Positions 48,315 to 59,807 of a DNA stretch of 64,000 nt are shown here, one piece after another. The number at the start of each line of letters is the position of its first letter. Position 1 is the stretch's first letter. The stretch lies in NCBI GenBank assembly GCA_038087015.1, contig JASBNA010000002.1, forward strand, positions 558,001-622,000. The letters are read 5' to 3'. The position numbers were made by a program, and so were the translations under genes. Below the pieces are notes generated by a model, which was not told where the DNA came from, did not search any database, and saw only the letters and a list, made by a program, of their open reading frames with translations. The DNA comes from Cerrena zonata (Eukaryota > Basidiomycota > Agaricomycetes > Polyporales > Cerrenaceae).

Positions 48315-49173
48315 ATGGATTCTTGGAGGGTAGCAGTACTCGGCGATGGTGGTGTGGGCAAGACGGCCCTAGCTGTACAGGTTGGTGCCTCGCTTCTCTC
48401 TCTCAATGTGCCTCGGTCTAATCATACCCCCCGACAGTTCACACTGAACTGTTTTGTTGGTAAGTCTATCCTTAACTCTCACCTCTTACTCCGTCACTCA
48501 TTGCTTATACAGAGGTATGTCGCTCCTTCCCGCGCAAAGACGTGACTAATCTAGAGTCTACGTGTTTCAGACATACGATCCTACCATAGAAGATGCCTAC
48601 CGTAAACAGGTACTGGTTGACAACAGAATGTGTTTTGTTGAGGTGATCGACACTGCTGGTCAAGGTTGGTTCATTTACCCTCTCCACTCTACCCCGTGGA
48701 ACTCACCCCACCCCCAGAGGAGTATGCAACATTGCGGGATCAATGGGTCCGGTAAGCAACTAAGTCCCCCTGATACCACACCCCTTGCTCAAGATACTAC
48801 GCTTCACAGAGAAGGCCAAGGTTTCATCCTTGTCTACTCGATCGCGTCACGAGCAACATTCGAGCGATTAGAGGTCTTCCGGCAAGCAATGCTCAAAGTG
48901 AAGCGACAAGCTCCCATCTTTATGCTTGTAGGCAATAAATGCGATAAACAATACGAGCGGGAGGTGACGCGGGAAGAGGGCATCCAGCTTGCACGGACAT
49001 TCGGCTGCGAATTTTTGGAAACGTCTGCGAAAACAGCGCATAACGTCGAACGGCTGTTCACGACTCTTGTACGATTGCTAAGGCAAAGCAAAGAACAGGA
49101 TGGTTCGCCAGGTCCAGTACATCCGCCAGAGGAAAAGAAGAAGGATCGCATCAGAAGGTGTATTATCATGTAG
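48315..49173 (+). CDS. Ras-family small GTPase
   Basis: Membrane-anchored GTPase switch. Exons 48315-48380, 48438-48459, 48513-48514, 48571-48664, 48718-48751 and 48810-49173 give 193 residues. Motifs: G1 GDGGVGKTAL, effector loop ETYDPTIEDAYRKQ, G3 DTAGQEEYATLRDQWVR, G4 NKCD in FMLVGNKCDK, G5 ETSAKTAHNVERLF, and a C-terminal CAAX box CIIM after a basic RIRR, implying farnesylation. The third exon is two bases, AG: both flanking introns have canonical GTAAGT/ACAG and GTATGT/TTCAG ends, and only this joins FTLNCFVE to TYDPTIED in frame. It resembles the Ras/Rap-like second Ras of basidiomycetes (MDSWRVAVLG start); which named paralog it is remains open. A hexamer repeat and a long CT-rich leader lie upstream. 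Confidence 0.95.
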
Positions 49174-49783
49174 GGTAACACGGCCCAGGACTACTCATAG
49201 AACCCCCCATCCACTTCTCTCTACTCTTGCTGTTTCTTCATCTTTCCTACCATCCATTATGATACCACGTTCTGCATTATCCTTCTACGGTTTTTCTCTT
49301 AGGGCATATGGTTGTGCTGAATGACGGTCGAGTCCCGGCGCCCTGTTGTTTATGCGGCCGGTTTTGCTGTCTGTACATATATCCCCATGCTACATGGCAT
49401 GATACACCCACCTTATCCATGTACGTGTACAAAAGACCTTACAGCATTTCTTCAGGATCGATATTTACCTCACCGAATATGTCCCCTCTGTTTGACACGT
49501 TACACGTCTAACTAGATACGATAGCTATGCAATCACAAAAATCGCCACGACATACTGTTGTGCGGGCACTCCTAGTATCCTATCTTTACAACCAATTAAC
49601 TGCGGCAGAGCACGTCAGCTTCATCAAACTGTCAAGTACGTTTCCTTCAATCGTCATGACAGACTAATACGAGTCACTAACTCGAACGCAGTGTCACACA
49701 GCCATGAAATGAGTGAGTGGTCGTATAAGTAGACGTTCCTCTGAGCACTTCTAGCTACCAACTCGTCCCATCCACCCTTCAAA
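49174..49783. other. Intergenic, Ras 3' end and BTB gene promoter
   Basis: 610 bases between two plus-strand genes. Short ORFs only. GTCATGACAGACTAATACGA near 49650 and the CT-rich 49745-49780 precede the BTB start. Confidence 0.5.
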
Positions 49784-50943
49784 ATGGCCCAATCCCCCAG
49801 CTTTCATTGCGATAATCCTGACTTCACCGTGCGATCCATTTCTGATGGGGATTGCTTTAAGGTACGGCGTGAGTGCCTAGCAAGGGGTAGCAGCGTCTTC
49901 GGTATTGCGTCTAGATCAGATTCGAACTCAGGCTGAATGCTAAAGCTTGCCACCCCATTTGTAGATGACATGTTCGCCTGTTGCGAGTCTGGATACGTCT
50001 TGGACTCTCTGGACGAAGAAGCACACACTCTTGACATCATAGAGACATCCGCGAATCTCGAGATCCTCTTCCAATTCTTGCATAATCCTCCACCTCCATA
50101 TGAAGAAAAGGTCGAGAAGCCCAAGTCCCCTACAAGCTACACCCGGATATACACCTCCTTCCCTGAAGACGCTATTCCATTCCCTATCATACCAACACTT
50201 CTAACTCTAGCAGACAAATACAGCCTCTCCGAGGCGTTAACCACTAGTCTGCACTCCCATTTAGCCGCATATACTTCCGTGTTTCCACTTCGTGTCTATG
50301 GTTACGCTGTACAGCTTGGGCTCGACGATGTCGCGGCAAAGACCAGCATGTACTTGCTAGCACCGCCTCTATCGAGTTATTCAGTGGAAGACTTGAAAGT
50401 TATCCCCACAGCCGATGCCTACCATAAATTGGTTCTCCTGCACGACCTCAGGATCAAGCGATTGCGGGAGATTTTGCGGGGTGAATCTATCTTTCCACAT
50501 GGATACGGAGATTGTCCCCGTCATTCGCAGAAGACGGTATTCTTGTGGGAGAGAAAGAAGGAAGATGTCGTCAACTTGATAGAAGCTGGTGAGAAGCTGT
50601 TTCCAGTATCCCCTTCGATACCGCACCATCACTCGGTTTGATCTAATTCATATCTCTCTTGCTCCGTGATTTTTCCCCCCACTCAATAGCGACGGACGTG
50701 GCAGCTGAAATGGCTGGAGTACAGGAGTCCCTGGCTCATTGTGAAACATGCACTCGTGCTTGTACGGCGGCTTTATCCATGTTGGCGGTGAGGCTTTTCC
50801 CTCCTTCAATTGCGATCGGCGAAACGCGGTTTTAACACTGAAATTCTGTGTTGGCTTGGCAGTACAAGTGCGCAAAAGTTCCGAAACGGATCGACAAGAT
50901 CTCCAAGGCTGAAACCAAGCCAGTGGGCGCCGCGGAGACATAA
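49784..50943 (+). CDS. BTB/POZ domain protein
   Basis: Four exons (49784-49901, 49965-50588, 50690-50787, 50863-50943) encode 306 residues. The N-terminus (FHCDNPDFTVRSISDGDCFK) followed by VRRECLARGSSVFDDMFACC is the beginning of a BTB fold of the Agaricomycete type, in which PDFTV replaces the usual D-V-x-L/F strand. It continues TLDIIETSANLEILFQFLHN, then IPTLLTLADKYSLSEALTTS and VYGYAVQLGLDDVAAKTSMY, a helical region common in this expanded family. The C-terminal exons add a Cys-rich helix (AHCETCTRACTAALSML) and a Lys-rich tail. These proteins are numerous in Agaricomycetes and mostly uncharacterised; a role as cullin-3 adaptor is not shown here. Confidence 0.85.
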
Positions 50944-51077
50944 AGGTATATTCTTCCTCGGTCTAAGTACTGGTAGCTCCAATAAGCTCTACGAAGAATG
51001 ACGACAGTCGTTAACCACATTATAAAGAGTAATCCACTTGTACTTGTATACTGGTATACCGTATCATACCTCCCTTT

Positions 51078-51820
51078 CTACTTGTTATGCCAGAATAACG
51101 TCCTGAGATTCGACCAGTGATCGGAATCTCGGTAGAGATAAGTCATGGAGTTAAACATTCCCGGTTGTATCGTCTCTCCCCTCTCATTGAATAGCCACAT
51201 TACGGCACCCCAGCATAGCGCGGCGAAAATGGAGAATTTGCGTGCGTCAGGTGGGATGGGGCGTACCGCCGAATTTGCAGTGGAAGACATGGCGTACGGA
51301 GTTGATGCTCGCGGAATAAACGATGCCACTACTCGTGAGCAGACGTATAGAACGATCTAGAAGAAAAAGTTATAGTTTAGCATTTTAGACAGTTTGAAGG
51401 GAATGGATACGAACCTGTTCGTTTATGGCTGTCCGGTCTCCGAACACTACATAACCGCCAATAAGTCCCGCAATAAAGGTATCGGTGCTTCGCTCTTTCC
51501 CTTTGTTTGCTTTCTTCTGTACGAGCAAAAGAGTCTTATAGAGCGTCACGAATTTCGCTAGATTTAGAGCATGTTGTTTGGTAGCTCGGAAGATGGTTCG
51601 GAGACGAGTGGGCCAACTAGACCATAATATAAGAACCAGAGTTAAATGACTGGTAGATTCAATGTACTCACTCTCCCCGGCCAAACAATATAGCCATGAT
51701 AAGTGCATGAGGGAATCGCACTTTCACTCCATAGACCAGACCATTACGTGCACCTTTCAGGATAGCAAGGTAATCATGGTAAGCCGGGTCAGCCAGGATC
51801 CTCGCCAGCGTGTCAGACAT
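51078..51820 (-). CDS. PXMP4: Peroxisomal membrane protein 4 (PXMP4/PMP24)
   Basis: Three exons (51672-51820, 51415-51616, 51078-51356) encode 209 residues, close to the 212 of the animal protein. Signature blocks: LAILKGARNGLVYGVKVRFP near residue 20-40, HALIMAILFGRG, then RTIFRATKQHALNLAKFVTL + YKTLL and IAGLIGGYVVFGD, which belong to the Tim17/22/23-like fold, and AALCWGAVMWLFNERGETIQ, PGMFNSMTYLYRDSDHW near the C-terminus. It is an integral peroxisomal membrane protein of unclear function. Start ATG at 51820 gives MSDTLARILADPAYHDY. Phases agree at both introns. Confidence 0.93.
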
Positions 51821-52640
51821 TACGGATTATCGACTACAGTAGGTAGAGTCCAGAGCAAGATGTTGGTATGTGGCTGGAGAGACCAGAGACGATTGTGGGG
51901 AAGCAGTGACCACCAGGGAGTACCTATGAAGCAGCGGTAGGCGACTTGCATACGCCGACGGACATTCACGATCAAGTGTCCGGATGCCAAATCTGGAAGG
52001 GAGGGCGGAGCATGTGAATTTGCACAATTTCGAATCACAATCATCCTAAGCTGGTTGGTTTGGCCTTTGAAGCAACTTCCAATGAGCTCGCTAGTTATAT
52101 CTTCTGGGCTAATGACCCACCGTAGACCTATGCGGGAGACCGAATATTACCATGGACCTCCCGAGTCGTCAGATCGACCCAGCCTCGTTCTTGTGAATTA
52201 CTGACAGTTCGGGACAAAATTATGGCCGAGCGACCGAAAAATCCGACATCGTGACCAGAACAATGTACCAGCTTTGACCAGCTTACTCACCGATAACGTA
52301 CTCGTAATGAGAAAGTGGGACAGGAGATCCATCTAATTACCGTGGTTAGGCACCATTAGGTACCATTCCCCACACCGTACTGTCATAATTCGAGGCAAAT
52401 CGAGCAACCGCCGAGACATATGTTATGCAGACTTTTAATAGAGCACGGGGGTTCCAAGACAATAAAGAAAGTGATGCATGAGGGATACACTGGGATACAA
52501 GGCTCCAAGGATCGAGACAGTAAAAATGGAGGGCATTACATTATTTGCATAGTATTATCAGAAATCAGAAGTCGAGCATATTCTGTCTGGTCACCTTTTC
52601 TTCCCCGAGTCAAACGCATCATCTCTGAACTTGAATTCAC
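51821..52640. other. Intergenic, PXMP4 promoter side
   Basis: 820 bases between the PXMP4 start and the chromodomain gene's stop. Short overlapping ORFs (51820-52044) are non-coding by composition. A direct repeat TTAGGCACCA/TTAGGTACCA sits at about 52345-52365. No gene. Confidence 0.45.
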
Positions 52641-55600
52641 CTAATGGAACACACTCCAACTAGAAGGTATCATCTATCAGAGATAATCATAGGTTAGGTG
52701 CGAGTTCAGAACGTACTGTTTCTGTGCGGTCGTTGAGCTCGGGTTCTTTCTTCGCTTTGATCAGGACGTATCGCCTATAGTTATCCATAAGCATAGGTTG
52801 GAACTGCATCTGTCGCATCTCCTCCATGGCTTCGCGTCCAACTCCAGAGATGAGTGTATCGTCACTCTCATCCGGGTGAAGTTCTTGTAGTGACTGCATG
52901 CAATGTTCCAGCAACTGTCGGCCGTCCATAGGTATTTGTCGGAATTGCGCAGTGATCCAGTCCATAGTGGGATCGTCCCATTTGCGTTCTGTAGAAATGC
53001 TTTCCTTCGGGTACCGATTCAACGGAGGAGCAGTCAGAAGCGCGACCTTCCCTTCTCGATCATCTCGATGAGAGGTGCGAACACAAAATTGTTGCTAAAC
53101 GTAGGGAAGTCCGAGTCAGGACCGCGTGAACCGACGGAGACCGGTCAAGTAAAAATTTTACCTATCATACAGCTCCAGAGGATCTTGTCCATGACTGACT
53201 AATTTTGCAATCACGCCGATCACATTAGGCGGAAGGAAGACACTCCATAACGGATGGTCGTCGAATTTCCGAATCATTTGGTAGATGCCGATGGGATCTT
53301 CGAGGAAGACCGAAGGTGTGAATGTCACACATCCACCTTTTTTCGGAAGGGTGAGCATGCAGCGAGAACAATAGAAAAAAGGCCGATCTGACCTAACGGA
53401 TACACCTCACGAAGACCCCATCGTGATTGATGGACAGTTTCGTGGGTGCCATATGTGAAGAAGCGAAGATCGGGTTGTTTCGCTCGTCGATTCGCCATGG
53501 CGGGAACTTTGTACATTGTGTTCAGCGCGCCCACATGGATGAACATCGCGTTCACATCTCTTTTGTATCCAACATCAAGTGCACTACAGGTGTTGAGGAT
53601 GACCTTCATCGTAGCTGTCTCATATCCTGGATTATTCGGGGGGCCGTCGCTTGGGGAAAACCATATACAATACGGCTTCTTGAACAAGCTGTCAAATAGA
53701 CGTCTCGGGAACTTGTGAAGACGTAATCCATGTTGTAACAAGGGATTCGTGACGAGTTTCTGTTTCGTGACTGCTTTGAACATATCCGTGAACCCAGGAT
53801 CAAGCTGATAATCAGTTGAGATGAGCTGTCTCGGTTTCGTCCAGCGAGATTTCTGATACTGTTCCGAAGCCAGAGACCACGGAACAAGAGCACTAACCAG
53901 ACCCCCGTCATCTGTGATGATGCGGGGTGATCGCAGGAGATTACAGATGGTTGTGTGAGCAGAGGGGAAGACGATCAGAAGGGCGACCGGGTTGTGATCG
54001 AGGTAGATGTGAGCATATGTAAACTTCTAGCGATTAGTTACTGGTATACGGTAGGTAAAACAAAGAAGAGTACCAGTTCATTTTTGATCATATATGTATG
54101 AAGTGTCTTCAACGGATCGGCATCATCGCTCTCTTTGGGTATCACCCTGCAGAACTGCTGCACAGCTTCACTTGCTTGCAACATGGTCGACAAGTCCCAG
54201 ACATTGTGCAACTTCTTAAAGCGCAGTGAATCCGTGGACGTGAGACATAGGTTTATACGGAGACCTCCAGGTCTGGGTTCGGTCGGTTCCGTCAGCGAGA
54301 TGTTGCACAGTTTTGTCGCGCTATCCTCGTTTGTGTCCATGTAGAGTTCGCCTGACCATTTCCATTTCTTCGGTATTCTAGAAGATATTTTAGAGGATAG
54401 GAAACTGGGAGATGTTGTGGAAACTCTGACCGAGAAGCCATGGGATTTTGCACAGGTTGAATCACTTTTGGTGCTTGCGATATGGATGGCGCATACGTCG
54501 GTACAACAGGTGGTACATCATCGGTCACGGTGGGCTCGCTAGTACAAAGGTCTTGGTTAGTCTCTACTGATAGACATATATCTACATGATAATACTCACA
54601 CCATGGGTGCAGCCATTCTATAACGGATGACCGACATCAGTAAAGGTTTCATTCGTAGAATAAGCGTGAGTTCTTACTCTGCAGGCATGAAGTCAGATAA
54701 GAACTTCTCTGCATTCTCCATCATACTGCTTAGGTGCACTGATGTAGTAGAAGGGCGACGCAAAGCATTGAGTCTCGGGTCCCTCGCACGATCAATCTGT
54801 CTCGAAGGACCTGCAGAAGGAGGTGTGGCCTCGCGAAATGAGGGATCATGGTCACTTTGAACAGGAGACATAGGAGCAGGAGATTCGACTAGCCTACGTA
54901 TACCGGCTAGTCTACTTGTCTCGCCAGTCCGTGCGGCACCCCATTCATAGCCTCCCGTTGAAGATGTTGCCGACGGTATATGGGGTGACTGAGGGCTTGT
55001 ATTATCTTCAGTCGGTAGTTTAGGTTTCTTCTTGAAGCTCAATTGACTGAGAAGCGGCTTCTTGGCAGGGAATACCGATGCAGGTGGGGGAGGTTGAGCT
55101 GGTGCAGCTCCCGGTTTTGGCCCAGAACCTAGCGCTATTCGTTGTTTGGTGACTATAGTGCTCCCGGGAGCAGTATTTTGGGCTTCAAAGGGCATCATCT
55201 TAATCTTCCCGGGAGCTCTATGTGCTGGAACATTTCTAGCAGGTGGATTTTGTGCTTTAGGTGGCTCTGGGGGAAGATCGGCAAGGGGTTGTGCTGGAGA
55301 GGAACCTTCTGAGAAGAGTGAATGGTTCGGGGAAGGAGATCTTGCATTTGCGGCAACGGTGTTCTGAGATTTACGGATTGATTCTGCAGTGTCGTCGTTG
55401 CGCTTTGTGAACGAGGCTTCAGTAAACCAAACCAAATGGTCGATACAAATGAGAATACCTTAGGTTTAGCCTGCGACCCACTAGCTTTCGAGGTTAATGC
55501 CGATGCCGATATAGATGCCTTAGCGGCACCAGTACCAGCTCTTTCTTTCCCCTAGAATTATAGTTAGAGACGAATGAAACGCACGTGTCTGTGTGCGAAA

Positions 55601-56645
55601 CTAACCTTTGCAGATGCCATTGTCGAGACAGATCCGGATGCAGACGTCATTCTGGGTAATTTCTTGAGGGGCATGTCATCAGAGCTATCAGATCCGACCT
55701 GCGTTCTTCGTTAGAAAGTCTAGCAGATTGGGCTAAGCAACAAGGCCAGTACCTGTGCGACTGGTCTACGAGCTCGTTTCAAGCGTGGAGCAATCGCAAT
55801 ATTTTCGTCGTCAGAGCTTGAAGACTGTTGGGATATTAAATGAGTATACACTTGGAAAGAATGTTAATTTTGTTTTAAGACGACTTGCTACTGGTTCTTT
55901 CTTGACCTTCTTTGAACTTTCTCCTCTAAGAGATGCGGTCGAAGCTTCCTGGTTTATTGTGTTGGTTTGAAGAGACAGGGAACCTGATTTTGGACTATAA
56001 CGCACCCTTTTCACTCTTCTCTTAGACCTCGACCTACTCCTTTTAGACCTCGAGTCATCTTCCGAGACTTCTCTCTTGATACTGCCTTCATAATTCTTCC
56101 AGAAGTAGTCTGTCTCTTGTGCTATTCTAACACTCGTCAGAAAGTCAATATCTCAGTCTGAACAGGATCATACCAATCCATGCGTCAGGTGCATGCAAGA
56201 CATGACCCTCAGGATAATCTGTATTGTCCTCGGGGAAGTTACGCCAAAAGCTTCTGAGCAACCGATCACAGGTTTGTACGTTCTCTTCTGGTTCCCAGCT
56301 GGTAAGTTTTAGTGAGTTGTCCATGAAGTTAGTGACTTTAGAACGCACCTGTTCTCATCCGATTTGTAACCAGCCCACTGGATAAAATGTTAACCTAGAT
56401 GATTTAAAAGCCACTGCATACAGCTCTAAATTACCTTCACATAGTATTCCTTCGGGTCACCGATCTGTGAGAAACGCTGAAGTCTTGAATATCAAGAATA
56501 ACTTTACCCATTGACCGTCATCACACACCCGAGCTTTGGTGATCACCTCTATAAAATGCCTTTCATTGTACTTCTTTGTTAACATTGTAGAGTGTGAGGG
56601 GGACATACCGACATGAAACTGCTCTTCCTTCTTTTTCTTTGCCAT
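52641..56645 (-). CDS. Chromodomain protein with a large unrecognised C-terminal half (one frame break)
   Basis: About 16 exons encode roughly 1,040 residues. The N-terminus MAKKKKEEQFHVEVITKARV opens the chromodomain, which continues EYYVKWAGYKSDENSWEPEE, with the Trp of KWAGY as a likely methyl-lysine cage residue and the invariant SWEPEENV end. Then come a basic NLS-like region (SRSKRSRSRSKRRVKRVRY), Ser/Asp-rich patches, and a Pro-rich linker (PAQPPPPASVFPAKKP). The C-terminal 500 residues look globular: IPKKWKWSGELYMD, FTYAHIYLDHNPVALLIVF, HKFPRRLFDSLFKKPYCIWF, GTHETVHQSRWGLREVYPLG. I do not recognise this part; heterochromatin proteins such as fission yeast Chp1 share the general layout. 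Introns near 54400 (GTCAGA...TCTAG) and 55390 (acceptor CACAAAG) are needed for frame. At about 53050 one G appears missing. Confidence 0.82.
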
Positions 56646-56966
56646 CCTGATCAATATCTGTCACTGTTGTAAGATACAAACCGGTGATTAACAGATGCGT
56701 GAAGATGGTCAAGAATGAGATGAGAGAGGCTCAGGCTCAGGCTAGACTCGGAGCGCGTTCTGCACTCAACACACTCTCGATCATGCACATGCTCTGGATG
56801 ATTATGGGCGCTAAACGACATAGTATACTTAGACACGGTTACACTGCCGATCTCAACCACCATAACTCAATCTCCAACGCATACTATACTCTGCTAGTTT
56901 CCTGTTCCTTCTCTCAGTACATTGTATAACAACTTGTACATCCTCATTGCTCTTCTCTGATCCGAC
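56646..56966. promoter_or_regulatory. Divergent promoter region (chromodomain / MTC1)
   Basis: 321 bases between two outward-facing starts. Repeated GAGAGAGGCTCAGGCTCAGG occurs near 56720-56740. No TATA box is obvious. Confidence 0.45.
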
Positions 56967-58391
56967 ATGGCCGCAAAATCCAAATCCAAGCAAGACGAAG
57001 TCAACCAACTCCTCGATGACCTCGATTTCGAAATGCCCCCGGGTGCTGGTGGGTCTGCGCCTACAGGAGGCCAAGCACCGGTTGCGGGAGAAGAAGAAGT
57101 ATATGCGTTCATCGACGAAATCACTCAGAAGAGCTCTGAACCCCCTCGATCAGCTTCATCCCATTTGGAACGTCCATTGTCGCGTGCTGGTACTCCCTCA
57201 TTGACTCGGAAGAGTACTGAGCGAGTTAAACTTGGGGGAGGTCAAGTTTCGTCATCCCCAAATGGTGCTTCCCCTGTGCGCTCTCGTACAGATTCTTCGA
57301 GTTCGAGAACCGCAGCAGCTGCCGCTGTTACACCTTCTGCTAGTGCTTCTGCTGGAAGTTGGGGATGGGGTAGCGTCTGGACAAGTGCTAGTGCTGCTTT
57401 ACAGCAGGCTAAGACTGTCGTTGATGAACAAGTAAAGAACCTCCCTAAGAATGAGCAGGCTCGTAAATGGGGCGAAGGTGTATTGGAGTATGCCAAGAAC
57501 GCTCAATTGGATAAACTTGGTATGTGGTTCTTTGACATGTATTAAGGTTGTGCTTAACTGTTCTATCTTAGGTCAAGACTTCAAACGAGTTGGTCTCTCA
57601 ACTTTGACCGACCTTCTCAACGTCGTTGCACCACCCATATCAGAGCATGAAGTCATTCAAGTTTGGCTCAGCCATGATATGAAGGGTTATGAAGGAGTAG
57701 AATCCTTAGTGTATCGTGCCCTCGCTCGTGTGAGTCTATCATGATTGTACATCAGACCTATATCCAATTGTGTACACAGGTCATGGAACAAGTCGAAGGA
57801 GGTGACCTAGTGGTGAACCATGGGGACGAATCGAAGCCCAAAGACTCCGCTACAGAAGAACGGGATTTAGGTGCGGTTGAGGGGTATGAAGCTGGCTTGA
57901 AGCTTGCACAGGTTTGCCGTTTCCCCCACTGTCAGTGTCCATTTCAAATACTCATTATCACTTTATTCCAGGCCAACTTGGACGAGCTTATCAAGCGAAA
58001 TGTCCAACCCCCAGCTCCCACTGAAGTAACTGCTCAGAACCCAACGACATACTCATACGTTTACATCCGCATCCAACCATTCATTACCTCAGTCGCCCTT
58101 CCAGAATCAACAGCAGAAGGTAGTGCCACCGAACAATCATCACTCCAATTCATCCTCTACCTCTCCGACCCTTCGCACCAGCTAGTTCACTCCACCATCA
58201 CTCAGTCTATTCCCGGAAAGTGGCTAGACCTTTGGGATCAATATGACTGGGTGGAGGATTTGGTCGTGGAGAGTATCAGGCATGGCGTTGAGGTCATCGG
58301 CCAAGAATACATCGTTTCAAGAATGGGATGGGATAAAAAGAAAGAGCCGGAATCGAATGAGGAATCTCCCGCAGTCACTGAAGCAAATTGA
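56967..58391 (+). CDS. MTC1: MTC1-family protein (maintenance of telomere capping 1)
   Basis: Four exons (56967-57519, 57572-57729, 57780-57911, 57972-58391) encode 420 residues. The N-terminus (SKQDEVNQLLDDLDFEMPP, YAFIDEITQKSSEPPRSASS) is the conserved head of the fungal MTC1 (DUF5427) family; a Ser/Ala-rich linker leads to WGWGSVWTSASAALQQAKTV and NEQARKWGEGVLEYAKNAQL, then LSTLTDLLNVVAPPISEHEV with VWLSHDMKGYEGVESLVYRA and the C-terminal YVYIRIQPFIT and WVEDLVVESIRHGVEVIGQE. In yeast, Mtc1 is a cytosolic/COPI-associated protein linked genetically to telomere capping. The sequence is normal in length with clean phases. Confidence 0.88.
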
Positions 58392-58522
58392 TTTGTTAAC
58401 GGACTGGACTCCGGATGACATGCTTTACCCTTTGTACATTATCGTCTCACATTGTATGCTCAGCTTTGAGTTTCTTTCGGATGAAGATAGCAAGGGCAGA
58501 TGTATTATGAAGAATAAAAAGT

Positions 58523-59686
58523 CTACTTCTTCTGCTCCTCAGCCTTCGGTGGAGGTGGAACCGGCTTGAACTCCGCTGGTCTTTTAGGCTCGGTACCTTC
58601 ACCCACTTGCTCCCAAGGCGAGGCAGCATCGAAGTTACTGTTCAAGGCAGGTAATTAGTAAAGAAGGAAACGGATACGGAACATTTACGACCGACCGGAA
58701 GGCTTGGGTCATTTGCAGAGGCTCATAAACAACACGCTTGCGTTCCTCGTCATAACGGACTTCAGTGTAGCCCTAAAGATGACATCACGAGTTAGAGTGG
58801 GCGAAATGACTGGCTAATATGACGTACAGTAAGTGGGAAGTCCTTGCGGAGAGGGTGTCCCTCGAAGCCTAAAGAAGTCATGTCAATTTAGATGAAAGCA
58901 TCTTAAGGAGCAGCGGTATTACCGTAGTCGGTGAGGATTCGTCGCCTACAGTATTATTATTGTTTAGCCAACTAGCACAATGTAAAAGATAACGATGAAC
59001 TCACAAGTCCTGATGTCCTTCGAAGAATACACCATACAAATCCCAGATTTCCCGCTCATACCTATAAAGCCTAGGTTTAGTGTACTGTACCAACTCTCCA
59101 CTGCAGTTACGTACCAATCAGCACCGGTGAAGACTGGCATCGCACTGGGAACAGGGTCGGTCTCCGAGGCATAGGTCTTCACCCGGATCCTTCCACCATA
59201 TTTGACACTCAAAAGATGGTACACCACCTCGAAACGCTTATCCCGCTCAGGAAAATCAGCACCACTAATATCCACACAAGATTTGTATTGGCACTGTGCG
59301 TGGTCCCTTAGGAAAGTGAGAACGGGAAGGACTGCAGAGGGTGCGGTGTAGATAGTCAATTCGTCCTTGAGCACAGTGAACTGTTGGATGAATTTAGGCA
59401 AGCATTGCATGAGGTAGGAGCCATAATGGTGGAGCTTCTCCGTTGTCTCAGCGTATTTAACGAGGGTAGCGTTGGGCGAGGTAGGCTCGGTGAAGGGAGA
59501 AGCGGAAGCTGCAGGGTGAACAGGTCAGGATTGCTCTCGACCAATGAGATTTATCGTATATAACGAACCCTTAGAAGACTGAGAAGAATGTATCCTACGC
59601 GCGGCGCAAGCGGCACTAACAGTAGCCTGACGAGCCACCGTTGTCTTGAGCAGCCGACCAGAGCGAGCTGCAAGACGGAGCGACAT
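58523..59686 (-). CDS. NDUFS3: NADH:ubiquinone oxidoreductase 30-kDa subunit (NDUFS3/NuoC type)
   Basis: Core hydrophilic-arm subunit of respiratory complex I. Seven exons (59569-59686, 59115-59508, 59005-59061, 58923-58945, 58828-58868, 58696-58772, 58523-58637) encode 274 residues. The N-terminus MSLRLAARSGRLLKTTVARQ is a typical mitochondrial transit peptide. The body shows LRDHAQCQYKSCVDISGADF, FEVVYHLLSVKYGGRIRVKT, the hallmark YEREIWDLYGVFFEGHQDLR + [40 protein letters not shown] and AFRNFDAASPWEQVG. It ends in a Pro/Lys tail (PVPPPPKAEEQKK). The sixth intron uses an unusual GTCGGT donor to give AFRNFD. It is divergent from SPF27 across only 121 bp. Confidence 0.96.
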
Positions 59687-59807
59687 GGTTTGAGAGAAAG
59701 TTGGTGGTGTGGTCGGTACGAAAGCGGATGTCAGTGATGACCACAAGTTCGTTAGGACGAGAGCTCAAAGTTCCCACGATCTCTCATTCCTGGCTTGTCC
59801 TTTCCTC

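Noticed and set aside
55380..55450. Apparent frame break in the chromodomain gene linker
   Set aside because: Choosing the acceptor CACAAAG gives RNDDTAESIRKSQN in frame.
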